A DNA stretch of 64,000 nucleotides, from positions 59,458,001-59,522,000 of the forward strand of contig CM034546.1 of NCBI GenBank assembly GCA_020055645.1, read 5' to 3'. How positions within the stretch are numbered: position 1 is the first letter of the stretch; each line of letters opens with the position of its first letter. This stretch comes from Tomocerus qinae. Its lineage: Eukaryota > Arthropoda > Collembola > Entomobryomorpha > Tomoceridae. Shown one piece after another: positions 47,001 through 58,700 of the stretch. The notes under the pieces are model-generated. The model worked only from the letters and a program-made list of their open reading frames with translations. It made no database searches and had not been told where the DNA came from. The translations under genes and the position numbers were made by a program.

Positions 47001-47694
47001 ATCCACTCAGATTTAGCTACAAGGAATGTCTTACTCACAGCGGAAGGAAATGCAAAGATTGCCGATTTCGGCTTGAGTCGACAAATGAATAATTATATGG
47101 ACTACGTTAAGAAAACTAAAGATCCACTTCCGTGGCGTTGGTTGGCTTTGGAAACGCTTTTGACGAACACCTTTTCAAGCAAATCAGATGTTTGGGCTTA
47201 TGGAATTACTTTATGGGAAATATTTTCTCTTGGCGAAGTGCCTTATCCTGGATTAAATTATTCCATTGAATTTGCGGCCCAAATAGAAAAGGGACTTAGA
47301 AATAGAAAGCCAAAATATGCATCCGAAGAATTGTAATTTTTAAACAACCAATTAACAGTTATAAAATTTTAAATAAAATTAAAATGCACTATTTATTCGC
47401 AGGTACAACATTATGATTAGATGCTGGCATTCAGAACCGAAAAGTCGTCCAACATTCACTGCTCTTCGTATAATATTTAGCGACGCTTTGACACGAGATA
47501 TGGTCAATATTGACAGAAAAGTGATTATATACATACATACTTTTTATTGTCTTATAACTTACCATTAAGCCATTGCCAATTGATACACCCAAATTATTTC
47601 ATTTTTGATTACTTTTTAGGTAATTGAGGGGGATGACATTTCAGAAATCGCAAATGAATTGGCTGATTTAATTTATACTACAACCGCAATATAA
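41021..47694 (+). CDS. Receptor tyrosine kinase A, Ig-type, 1127 aa, 18 exons
   Basis: Exons: 41021-41558, 41642-41784, 42155-42317, 42389-42542, 42736-42884, 43276-43412, 44085-44304, 44419-44610, 44692-44844, 45129-45259, 45355-45490, 45669-45775, 45986-46151, 46275-46490, 46647-46773, 46874-47332, 47403-47520 and 47620-47694. All are GT-AG and in frame (1128 codons). A signal peptide is followed by a long Cys- and Asn-glycosylation-rich ectodomain of diverged Ig-like modules. The last module is a clear I-set (CQAEGIPEPIITW, FGEYMCTATN). The transmembrane helix is in exon 12 (residues about 714-735). Kinase: GSGEFGEVFKG (803-813), Lys825, HSDLATRN (955-962), DFG (975-977), PWRWLALETLL, SDVWAYGITLWEIFSLGEVPYPG. 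The catalytic Asp is present but the Arg of HRD is Ser, a non-RD kinase. A short kinase insert precedes exon 16. Overall it is VEGFR/PDGFR/FGFR-like; the ligand is unknown. A signalling-competent plasma-membrane receptor is the reasonable inference. Confidence 0.88.
43732..43867. repeat. 20-bp inverted repeat in intron 6 of RTK A
   Basis: TTGGTACAGGAAAAAGCCTA (43732-43751) and its complement (43848-43867) differ at one position. A third, direct partial copy lies near 43767. It is probably a decayed small foldback element. Confidence 0.6.
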
Positions 47695-49442
47695 CAGTCA
47701 ACTAAATAGAAATAAATTTTGCAAGATAAAAAATATATTATTTTGAAATTATTTATGCCAATACACTTATTATCGTTAATGCAGGTATTCTGTTATACCT
47801 ATCGATACATTATTATAATATTGTTACACTTTCTGTGTAATATATTACTGTCGCGTATTATTCATTCCTTTTTAACTGCTGGCATCATCATTACATCATT
47901 CATACTTACAATTATTCCTTACCTAGCAAAGACAGTAATGAAACCGAGCTTATAGTTGTAAGAAATATATTAAAATTGAAATGAAATTTTATCCTCAACA
48001 TTTTTGGTACTTTCATGCTTATAATTATTTTAGATTTGACGTAACTACGTTTTGAATGTATAGATATTATTATGCATAGTATAAGCACTTATGCATAAGG
48101 TTCTTCCTACCACACATACATAGATAGATAGATAAATACATAGAGGTAGATAGGTTGGCAAATTTATTGATTTTTTTCAGGCTGTGGTTATATATTAGAA
48201 TAGGTATGACACTTTCGGATGGTATAAGCCTTGGTAATTCACGGGAAGCATTTATTTTTGGTTGAGACAGCATGTAATCATCATAAGCGACTCTTGATGG
48301 CTAATAAGTGACTTTAGACCAGATGATCATAAACGACAATTTTCTTATATTCCATATAAATTGTCTATCAAACGTTGCATAAATAGCTCAAACTATAAAA
48401 TTGCAATTTTTAGAGATGTCTTTTAATTTTTCAGGCACAATGGGTTACTATGAAAATGAATTTCAGATTTATGTCAAAAGCGTAGTGCATCATATGTGCA
48501 AGTAGACCTTTAATTACAATTAAGTCTATAATTTAGTCAAACAACAACTCATATCAACTTGGTTTATACCAAAAATAACTTGGCTATAAACCTACATACT
48601 GCAATATTTAAAGTTTTAACATTCCATACAGTACGAAAGAAATAAGGAAAATACATTAAAATCAAAATTGTCGCTTATGACAAAATGGCTTTTGTCACTT
48701 ATGATAAAATGGCCCCAATTCATTTTACAAAGTGGCGTTTATGATGATATGGCCCTCCACTTTCGAGCCCTAAAAGAAATACTTTCCATGTAGCTACATT
48801 AACAAGCAATATACCGTTCAAAAGCCTGTTTTAAGGTCTATCAACTGACATCATAAATTTGACATTTTTAATCCACAGCTAAAATGACAGGATTTCTTGT
48901 GACCCACTTCTCAAGTTGATTAATTTTGAAATTATAAATTACAAAATGTGATTTTGGCCTAATATTATTAAATAAGGGCTCCGTTTATATCTTTCATATA
49001 TAGGCCATGATGTGTAGCCTTGGACAAAAATCCGTACTGTAATTACAAAGTACCCATGCCTACATCACTTTGATCTAACTGCCACAACTTGTTACAAATG
49101 GTATCGTTTATGATGATCAGATCCCTCTACTTTCGAACTCTAAAATAAATACTTGCATTGTAGGTGCATGAAGGAGGCTTTTATGTCATTCGAAAGAGGA
49201 TGCTTATCTCAAGAACCTCAATGTTGTAAACATTGATGAACCCATCAGGTAAATGGTAACTTAGCCCAAGCCCAAGTTCATTAATTTTGAATTTATAAAT
49301 TAAAAAATGTAATTTAAAGTTAATATTGTTTTATTCCATATTATTAAGCGTATTACATTGCTTAATTTCAAAATAAGCTAATATTTATCCCTATTGTACT
49401 TTCTGGTTTTATGTAATACATTGTATACGTGTACATGTGCAC
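47695..49442. other. Intergenic stretch downstream of RTK A with diverged repeats
   Basis: AATAAATTTT-like poly(A) contexts follow the stop. 48640-48790 repeats CTTATGA(C/T)AAAATGGC. Two diverged copies of an approximately 370-bp unit start near 48717 and 49090 (ATGATGAT, CTCCACTTTCGA-CCCTAAAA, then AGTTGATTAATTTTGAA). No exon was seen. Confidence 0.45.
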
Positions 49443-50185
49443 CAAGGTATCGAAAAACCCGGGTTTTTTAGGAAAAAACCCTCGACCCCGGGTTTTTTGG
49501 GTTTTTTAGGGTTTTTTGGGTTTTTTGGGTTTAAGGGTTTTTTATATAACTATAGGTATAAATACAAGCCTATACTATACCATATATGAAAACTACAGCT
49601 GACAACAACAACAATCGTGTCTTTTTATTACTTACGTAATGAAAAGAAAAATTAAAGCATAAAATTTGAATTTTATTATGTTGTAACGTAGCTAATCCAG
49701 TATTTTTGTAAACATCTATATTATTATTACTGTTTGATAGTATTTTACTGATTATATTGACTTTATGAAATTATTCCTTTGTTAATTTGAAGCTTTAATT
49801 GCAAAGCATTACAGTAATGAATATGTAAGTGATAAATTGAAATTATCTGTACAACAATATTATAAACATAATCTTCACAATGCAATGACTAAAGTATACA
49901 TAAAACTAATATTATTATAGCGCTCACATTACGATACATTAATTACCCGTAGAAGTGTAGAAGCTATAATATTTGTTTCCACCTGATTATGCATTTGTTT
50001 ACATTTTTGAATAGAAATTAGTATGTATTGCGTATCTAGATGGAGCTGTAGTGCAAATTTTGGTATGTTTTGTAAAAAACCCAAAAAACCCAATAAACCC
50101 GGGGTTTTTTAAGTAAAGCGGGGTGGGTTTTTTGCCAAAAAACCCAAAAAACCCCAACCCATAAAAAACCCGACCCACAACCCTG
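49443..50185. mobile_element. 743-bp hAT-type MITE with GGGTTTTTT / AAAAAACCC ends (family D)
   Basis: A perfect 8-bp duplication ATGTGCAC lies at 49435-49442 and 50186-50193. The ends are short and imperfect (CAAGGTAT and the complement of CAGGGTTG), fitting hAT. The left subterminal part has many GGGTTTTTT units and the right part the complementary AAAAAACCC, so the two ends can pair. The middle is AT-rich with no transposase. Confidence 0.85.
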
Positions 50186-50193
50186 ATGTGCAC

Positions 50194-51100
50194 CGAAACA
50201 AAAAGCTGTATTGTCCATGGCACATAACATAGTTAGAAAAGAACATAGTTTCATATAATATATGTACATGCGACATATGTATCTAAAAATGGATTGTTTA
50301 TTGCTATATATTTAACTACACTGCCACAAACTGTATAGAATAAAAATCTAATTTAGTATTCTGTACTTAGGTCATAAATGTGCACGTTGTGTTATGCGTC
50401 ATTTTGTTTGGTAAACCAAAGTATTACCAAGTACTTCTTCGAAACTGCAATAATAATAATTTCTATACCCTCACTAGTTTATTCACATAATATAAAACCG
50501 GAAGCCTCCCAAATTGGCATACACCTGTGGCATAAAATAAAAAATCATCATATTGGCATAATAATCTACGTTTTGGCATAGATATTTCTACCATAGTTTT
50601 GTGGCTCGACATAAATGTAGAGCCAAATCCGTAATGCCTTTGAATGGTACAAAAATCAATCCCCATTCTCTTTGATTACGCATTAGTAGGTATTGTAAAA
50701 ATTTCGCGCCATTTTGAGGCCGAGCTATTCATCAATGTTATAAAAAATATTCTCCACTTTCGCTCTATTCCCTTTATATTATTAGAACCTCTTTGGTTAG
50801 GTCATAAAAGAGGCAAAAATAGTGACAGGAGGCAATATGTTAGGATAATAGGCTATGTGGCATTTTGGGGGAAACAGGATTGGAGGAAACGGAGGAGGAA
50901 ACAGAGGAAACTAGATCCCGCTGCCTAAATTCAGCCGAAGTGTGAGAGACAGACTGCTTTGAATATAACGAATCTTAATTTCTATATTTAACTATCCAGT
51001 GCTTACTCTGTTTACTTTATTTAGGTTGAGTTTGTGAAATCCGTGGGATTCGATTGCTTGATTGGGTTTTCGTTGAGTGCTAATTACTTTTGGGAATTAT
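50194..51100. other. Intergenic stretch with an end of the TTGGCATA element family
   Basis: About 50505-50582 reads CCTCCCAAATTGGCATACAC, TGGCATAAAATAAAAAAT, TTGGCATAATAA, TTTTGGCATAG, matching the terminal region of 22638-23207. No second end was found, so it is truncated or solo. A 94-codon plus ORF (50644-50928) has no recognised feature. Confidence 0.5.
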
Positions 51101-51803
51101 TGTCGTCTCCGAACTAATACATCCAATACTAACCCTGCGGAAAATGTTCCACTATAGGCTTTTGTTTGTCTGTATATTTATCCCTACAAGCCTCAATGAA
51201 TGCTTCCTAGATTTCAGTAACTTGTCGAAAACATGTAGTTCTTACTGTGACTATAAGTTATGAAAAGGTCAATTAGGCTATTTAGTGAATCAGTTCATTT
51301 AAAAAAATAAACTTTGACAAAATTCTGCTAAATTTTTTCTCTAATGCTAGTTTCCATTTCCATGCATGCAACAAATGCAGTATGCTTCAGAGTATTGCTA
51401 ATTTGTATGTTCTGTGTAATAACACGCGAGATTTTAAGGTTTGTATTCGAAGCGGTAATTCACCGTTTACTTTAAAACACATATGATATATTATTTGACA
51501 TCTAATTCACTAATTCTTTAGGTAAGCAATTTTCTTTTAAGCATTTTAAGAATTTTAATATCTTTGAAGATTTAAATTTATTACTGGGCAGCTTATTTCG
51601 ATTTCTATAAATAAATATTTTATCAATTGCTAAATTAGATTGACGAAGCTTCCAAACGAGGGTGGCGAATAGTTAATGATTGTTATAAATGGTCAATACC
51701 CGATGATAGGCAATCAAGATCATGTACAGAAATTTATAAAACGAGTACAACAATTTCATCAGACCGGTTGACAAAGGAACTGTACAATGCTATTCCATTC
51801 AAT
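51101..51803 (+). pseudogene. Decayed RTK fragment: duplicate of intron 6 and part of exon 7 of RTK B
   Basis: 51101 onward matches RTK B from 58061 (TGTCGTCTCCGAA-TAATAC and onward) through the intron to the acceptor at 51637-51638 and the exon part 51639-51803 (DEASKRGWR, KWSIPDD, SRSCTEI). A 4-nt deletion after AGTACAA relative to RTK B breaks the frame, and similarity ends inside the exon. No flanking exons were found. It is a partial segmental duplication or relic of a third receptor between A and B. Confidence 0.75.
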
Positions 51804-51871
51804 CCAATACAATACATAACGATAGTTAGGGAAAGTCCAAGAAAGATCGAAGATAGCCGAAACACTTACTA

Positions 51872-51872
<1 letters not shown>

Positions 51873-51927
<55 letters not shown>

Positions 51928-51928
51928 G
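51873..51928. repeat. (TAA)n microsatellite
   Basis: About 18 uninterrupted AAT/TAA units, immediately downstream of the RTK fragment. Confidence 0.9.
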
Positions 51929-52705
51929 CATGATAGGTTTTTGACCAACTGTTAGTTACAATGTTTGCTGGATGCGTACTGTCACAATCACCACGAATGT
52001 GGTTGGCATAGACTGTGGGATTACATCAAATTACATGTCTCAAAATAGATTGTGCTAGTCACTAATGTTCCAGAAACAAATGTATCAAAACACAAAATTG
52101 TCCTGTAAGTTATGTAGCACAGTAATACTCAATAATAGGTAAAATTATGATTCACTCGTGGTAGGCAATGGCCATTGCTCCCTCACATATATTTCTATTC
52201 ATTTCAATAGTTTACATTAATATAATTTGGCTTTAACAGATTTTTTAACCGATTTTAACAGCCGAATTGAAAGTAACTCTTTAGCATTTTTAGCATATTG
52301 AAGGCATTGCAAAAAAGATTTATTGTGTTAATGGCAACAATTTGAAAAAATTCTTAAAAACAGACACATTTATCACAAGCTAGTTTTTATAAGGTTGCTG
52401 TAGGTTTCCCTTTTAGCCTCTTTCAATAGCGCATTTCCTGTTTTCCATTCCTATTCTCCCTAAATCACAAACGTAATATGTTTAGATCATCCCCACAATA
52501 ATATAGGAGTGAATATAGGCCATTGGAGACCATATACAAAAGCATGTATATTATTTAGTTATTTATATTTCTTTCCCTATTTGTGGTTTATGAAAACAAA
52601 TAAAAGAGGAATAATAAAGCGATTAGCGACAAAAAGTTAATATATATTCCGCATTATTTTAACGAGACTTATTTATCCATTACTTCACATCGCCTTTCCT
52701 TCAAA
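51929..52705. other. Upstream region of RTK B
   Basis: No exon or mobile element was recognised. Confidence 0.4.
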
Positions 52706-55700
52706 ATGACATTTTTGTTATATAATATTCAAAATATAATCTTTCTTTGGCTAATAGTCGTCGTTTCTAATTGTGTGTCGTTACCAGATCACAGGACTTT
52801 AAACACTTCTAAATATATAACACAAAAGTGTAGCACCTTTTCTGAAAGTAATTTTATTTCTATAGAGTGCGTAGCCTTTTTCGTGTACGACGATGCTATT
52901 TGGAAAGTTGAGTGTCATAATGAGACAGGAAATTACATGAGATTGACCTTCAAACAAAAAGATTCAAAGTCAATTTATTTTCGGCAGAAATCTTTAATAT
53001 GCACCTCAAACACACCGTTGCATTTAGATGTTGACTTTAAAGACGGAATTACAATACCCCCATTCACTGAAGTTTGGCAAGAGAAATGGACTGAAAGCTA
53101 TCTAAACATATCTTCGTACAAATATCGGCTGCACATACTAATGCCAGATTCTGGGTTTCGACAATTTGTTGAAGAAGCGTTCCTTAAGTATACAGTTTCA
53201 TCAAACTTCACGAAAGCAATAATATTTGTTGAGAATCGTTGGGGTGAGTTTGTTATTTGTAATTTGGATACTACAAACAATAACATTTTAGAATTAACTA
53301 TCGATTAAATTGAAACAAATTTAGATTCTACTGGTGGTGATATATTTTATCGTTTGGCTGGGGACATACCATACAAAATTGAAGGAAAATCAGTACAAAT
53401 ACCGTGTTTCTGCTTTTCAAATGATACACCGGTTTTAAATTATTTTGGACCACCTAATAGAGATCCGGTAATTTACTTATGCTTTCAATTAATCTGCGTT
53501 AATTTACTATTTATAAATTTCATCTCATCTCTCTGTCCGTCCCTAGTTGCGTAAATGCAAGTTAATTAGTAGTGCATGTTTAAATTATTTAAGTGTATGC
53601 ATTAATAGATGATTAATTTTCCTTGGACAGGTTCAATGTTTTATGAAAATTTTGGTAGTTTTACTCAAAGAGCGTTCTAAACCAATGCATTTTAATTTAA
53701 AGAGGTATTATTTATGGACCAGCGAGTTTATATTTTCATTTTCGTCCAAATCGAAAACAAATGATGTAGACCCTATAGAAATTGTACTTAATTTTAATTT
53801 CATGTTTTGAGAATAGAATTATAAAAAATGGTTTCATTGTATCATGTTCAATTAATGATGTTTACATCATTTTTGTTTTCAATAAAATAACAATGGAACA
53901 ATAGGTAGGCTAACCAGGAGATAATAAGACTTAAGACGGTGAGGTGTTCAAAGAAGGAAGGTATAAAAATGCTTGATATAATATGTTTTAGAGATTTGCA
54001 CTTACAGCTTCGGACATAGGAACAGTAAAGTATGTACCAAAGGATGTATTGGGGATTCAACCAAACACAACTCAATATGATCCACTGCATGGCATTATAA
54101 TACACCCAAACTTTGTCAATGGCACTGCTCATCTCGTTGGGGAGTACGTATACGAGTGTCGTTTCGAAACCTCTAAGTCGAATTTAATGTTGGGCCAATT
54201 GATAATACAAATAAGAGGTAATTAATTAAAAAATACTACTATAAATTCTGATTTACTATATAATAATGACATTATAACCGTTATAAGTTATAACCTCAGA
54301 GACAAGCATTTAGTGTGATAAGACAAAATTTATTTAGGCCATGTAAAACTGATTTTGACGAGTCGAAAACAAGGTATACGGAGTTTTGACACCTAAAGTT
54401 TTACAATCAGATAACTGTTAAATTCCCGCATTGGTAAAAGTGAAAAAGGAAGGGTTGGGATGCAGCAAACGGTGCTGCGTGAAAGTTAGTCCCAAGCCAC
54501 CTCTATATCTCAGAATATTTACATGTGAACCCCCAATATTATTATAGTATTCCTATAAGTTTTAACAATAAGATTGAAGAACAATAAAACCGATAAGAAA
54601 ATATAATAGACGAGTTCGCGCTTCAGTGAGCACGAACAAAGGTGCTCAATGAACCGCGAACTCGTATATTGTTCGTGCTCACTGAGGCTCGAACTCGTCT
54701 ATTATATTTTCTTATCGGTTTTATTGTTCTTCAATCTTATTGTTAAAACTTATAGGAATATTATAATAAATCGGATCTTTAACGGACATGAACTATGGGC
54801 CACGTTTCCTCCCTCTCCCCCCTAGGGAGGGTCTGGGTACAAAATGAGATTCCATCGAATTTGGACAGATACCGACCTCTCGAACAATACGCCACTCAAC
54901 CACACTCCCTCCAACCCCCTCCTAAGGGGGTTAACAAACCTAACATAATAAGTTTCATAAAATCAGTCAAAAATCTGCCAATTGTTTATTTCATTTGTGT
55001 TAGGTTTGTTATATCCGCAAAAAGGAAATTTCCAATTACTTTTGTATGAAAATTGTGAATAAATAGCCCTTTATTTGAAATATCCCATTTGAAGGGAAGT
55101 CGAAAGGGGTAGGGGTGGGTGGGGATTTGCTTTAGGGTAGGATTTGTTTTCACCGCACTCCGTTTGCTGCACTCATAACCAAAAGTAAGTGTTAGCCGTA
55201 AATTTGCAAACTCCGAAACACCATTTCTAACGTTTAAATCATTTTTGCTGATTTTGAAGAATTTATAGTTATAGTATAGTGGCGCCAAATTTTAAACTCA
55301 TCAAAAATTTATGTTACAACGTAACTTTCATATTATTGTGGGACGCATGACTAATTGATGATGTTTTTTCAGACATCCAAGTCATTCCTCAAACGAAAAC
55401 TATATATTCCTACGTACCCAACAGTAGTTACTACAATATAAAAAAAGGAAATGTTGAGCACCGTAAGGCGATCGAACTTTCATGCAACAGTACTTCGAAG
55501 AATGTCACAATCAAAGATTTAAGTTTTTGGGGTGATCCTAAAAACTGTATGTAAGTCTATTATTTTACTTTATTTTATTGTACCAATTAAACACTAAACT
55601 TTCTTCAGAAAGAAATCAAGTTTCAAAAATTTATTAGTCAGCCGACCACAACAACTAGAAACCCATCTAATATACTTAGCAGGGTTACCTGCAGACAGTC

Positions 55701-58700
55701 AGCTTCCACGTACTCGAACATGAAACAGGATTTAGTTTTCTTAAATGCGATCATTTTTAACATTTAAGTTCATTTTTCTAATATGATATGATAATTAAAA
55801 TTAAAATGTTGTAAATTTAGTATGTACACTAACCTACATGAGTAAATTAAATCATTACTTAACCGGCATATTAGTAGTGTATTAGTAGTATGCGTTTCTA
55901 TATCTTCTATTCACGTTATTCTTATCTTCCGATACATTTCTATTCCAAACGCCACCTTAGGACTAAGTTAGGCCGTAGGTGGTGGGTAGTGGATAAGACG
56001 TAAAAGTGGCCCATGGGTGGCTAAATATTTTACCGCGAAAAATGCGTTTCCGCATGTAGATGGGATAGAGGAAGGGGAAATTTTCATTTGACGGATTTGA
56101 CAGGTACATATCCAGGAGTTTGTTCTAAAGCGTCATCAAGTAAAACTAAGCCATAAGAGTTTTACAATTTTCTGGTTTATTTCTGAAAAAACCGCTTTGA
56201 AGGGACTAATACAAACTCGGCTCTTGCAAAAAAAGTGCTTGGCGCTTGGTTCGGTGACGCTGTTAAAACCATACACACAAAAAGCATACATACTTACAGA
56301 TATATAACAACAAAATAGCCATTTCGTACATAAGACGAAAAAATGCATTGAGGCTAAATTGTTCCTTTTTAAGAGACAATGTATAAGTAATAAAACACAG
56401 AAGACAATTTTGGTAACACGTTTTAGCCCTGGAATTGAATAATCAATCAAATAATATAGGCAATCAAATCATATTATCCATCATATTCACGGTAAACTAT
56501 TATTGATCTACTTTTCTGAATACAATATTATAATTATTATTTGCAGCATGGCCAATAACAGTTGGTACGACAGCGCTAAACGGACATTTTATGCTTCAGC
56601 TAAATTAAAAATGTCTGAGTTGCAAAATTTTACAAATTATAAGATGTTTGCGTGCGTAAATGAAGAAACAGGAACGAAATTTTGGCAATGGTTGGTTGTT
56701 AAAAAAGGTAATTTAATACAGAAAAATGAACATTTTAAAATGTAATAACTACATCCATACACCTTAGGTTGTTCGATTTCAACAATTTATACTGAAAGGC
56801 AAGCCGCATGAATATATCACCAAAAGTAGGAGTTATGCATTAGACAAAGTCTGTAAACCACGGGTTTTGGAATAGTTGACAAATTTATTTACTTTTATAC
56901 CGGGTCCTAGTCCATTTTATGGCTTATTTTCCAATTTAAAAGTGCTCGCCTTTGAGTAGGGCTCTTATATAATGCAATTTAGTAATACGAAGGCACGTTT
57001 CCGGAAATTTTTTTGATGGGTGGCGCATCAAATTGGTTTCAGTTAGTTTTCAAACAAAAGGATTTTATTTGCCATAATATTAGTTCCCTCACCTCACGGC
57101 CAGAAGCAAGCCAGAAAATGTGAGTCAGTGATATCTTGAGAATAACAGTGCTAAAGTCAGTACTAAAATTATTTACTTTAACAAAAATAAAATTTTACAA
57201 TGTTCTGCCAAAATTTTTATTTAAATACTAGTTCCCATGCATGCAACAAATAATGCTACTGCTTTAGAGTATTGTTTATTTGAAAGTGAATATTATTTGA
57301 TCTATATTAATCTCAGTGTAATAACACGCGAGATTTTAAGATCAGTATTTGAAACTTTAATTCACCGTTTACTTTAAAATACAAATCATATTTTATTTTA
57401 TGTAAACTTCTTTAGATAGTCAATTCAACTTAAAAGGTTTAAATAAATTTATTTTATTTATACTGGTTCCTCGTCTTTTTTATGGCTTTGGCAATTTAAG
57501 TGCTTGCCTTTGAGTAGGGCCCTTAATGCAATTTAGAAACACGAAAGCACATTTCCAGGAATTTTATTGATGGGTGGCGCATCAAATTGGTTTCAATTGG
57601 TTTTTAAACAAATGGATTTTATTTGCCATAAAACTAGTCCTCTCCCATCGCGGCCAGAAGCAAACCAGAAAGAGTGAGCCAGTGATATCGTGAAAATAAC
57701 AGTCCTAAAGTCAGTACTACGGTATTGAGCAATAAAACCAAGTTTAAGGACTTTTGTAGTTTTCACCTTTTGTACAAGTTGTGTACGACTTAGGCTAATA
57801 GTGGGTCCAATATGAGTAATGGCTTTCTAATGGCTAGCCTTGGAGTATACTATAACTTTATTTTACATAAACGCTAATTGTTTCACTAACTATTTTGATT
57901 TTATTTCAGATTCATTTCCCTTAGAATTTAATTATAAAGAAGAGGTATTTACGTGTGATAAAAGACATTCGATCTTAAGACAAATACGATGCTCAACAGT
58001 CCTTCAGTGTCAAATTCTGTTGTCAAAATGTCTTTCACCGGTATTGTTTTTTATATTTACTGTCGTCTCCGAATTAATACATCCAATACTAACCCTGCAG
58101 AAAATGTTCCACTATAGGCTTTTATTTGTCTGTACCTTAATCCCTACAAGTATCAATGAATGCTTCCTAGATTTAAATAATTTTATCGAAAACATAGTTT
58201 TTACGGTGACCATTCGTTAAAAAGGGTGAATTAGGCTTTTTGGTAAATTAGTTAATTTAACAAAAATAAAATTTGACAAAGTTCTGCTAAAAATTTTCTT
58301 TAAATACTAGTTCCCATGCATACAACAAATAATGCTACTGCTTCAGAGTATTGTAGAATATTATTTGATCAATAATAATCTCTGTGTAATAATACGCGAG
58401 ATTTTAAGGTCAGTATTTGAAGTATTAATTCACCGTTTACTTTAAAACACAAATCATATTTTATTTTATATCTAATTCTTTAGGTTGTCAATTTACGTTA
58501 AATGATTTAAAGAATTTTAATGTCTTTGAAAATTTAGATTTATCAGTAGACAGCTCATTTTGATTCCTATATAATTTTATTAACATTTAAAATTTATGAA
58601 ATTAGGTCGATGAAGCTTCCAAACGAGGATGGCGATTGAGCAATGCTTGCAAATGGTCAATACCTGATATGCAATCAAGATCATGTACAGAAATTGGGGT

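Noticed and set aside
48070..48273. 67-codon minus ORF
   Set aside because: Partly low-complexity, with no splice sites or domain; lies in non-coding flank of RTK A.
49490..49545. Telomeric repeat tract (GGGTTTTTT)
   Set aside because: The unit is not TTAGG or TTAGGG, is irregular, and lies within a flanked MITE with a complementary other end.
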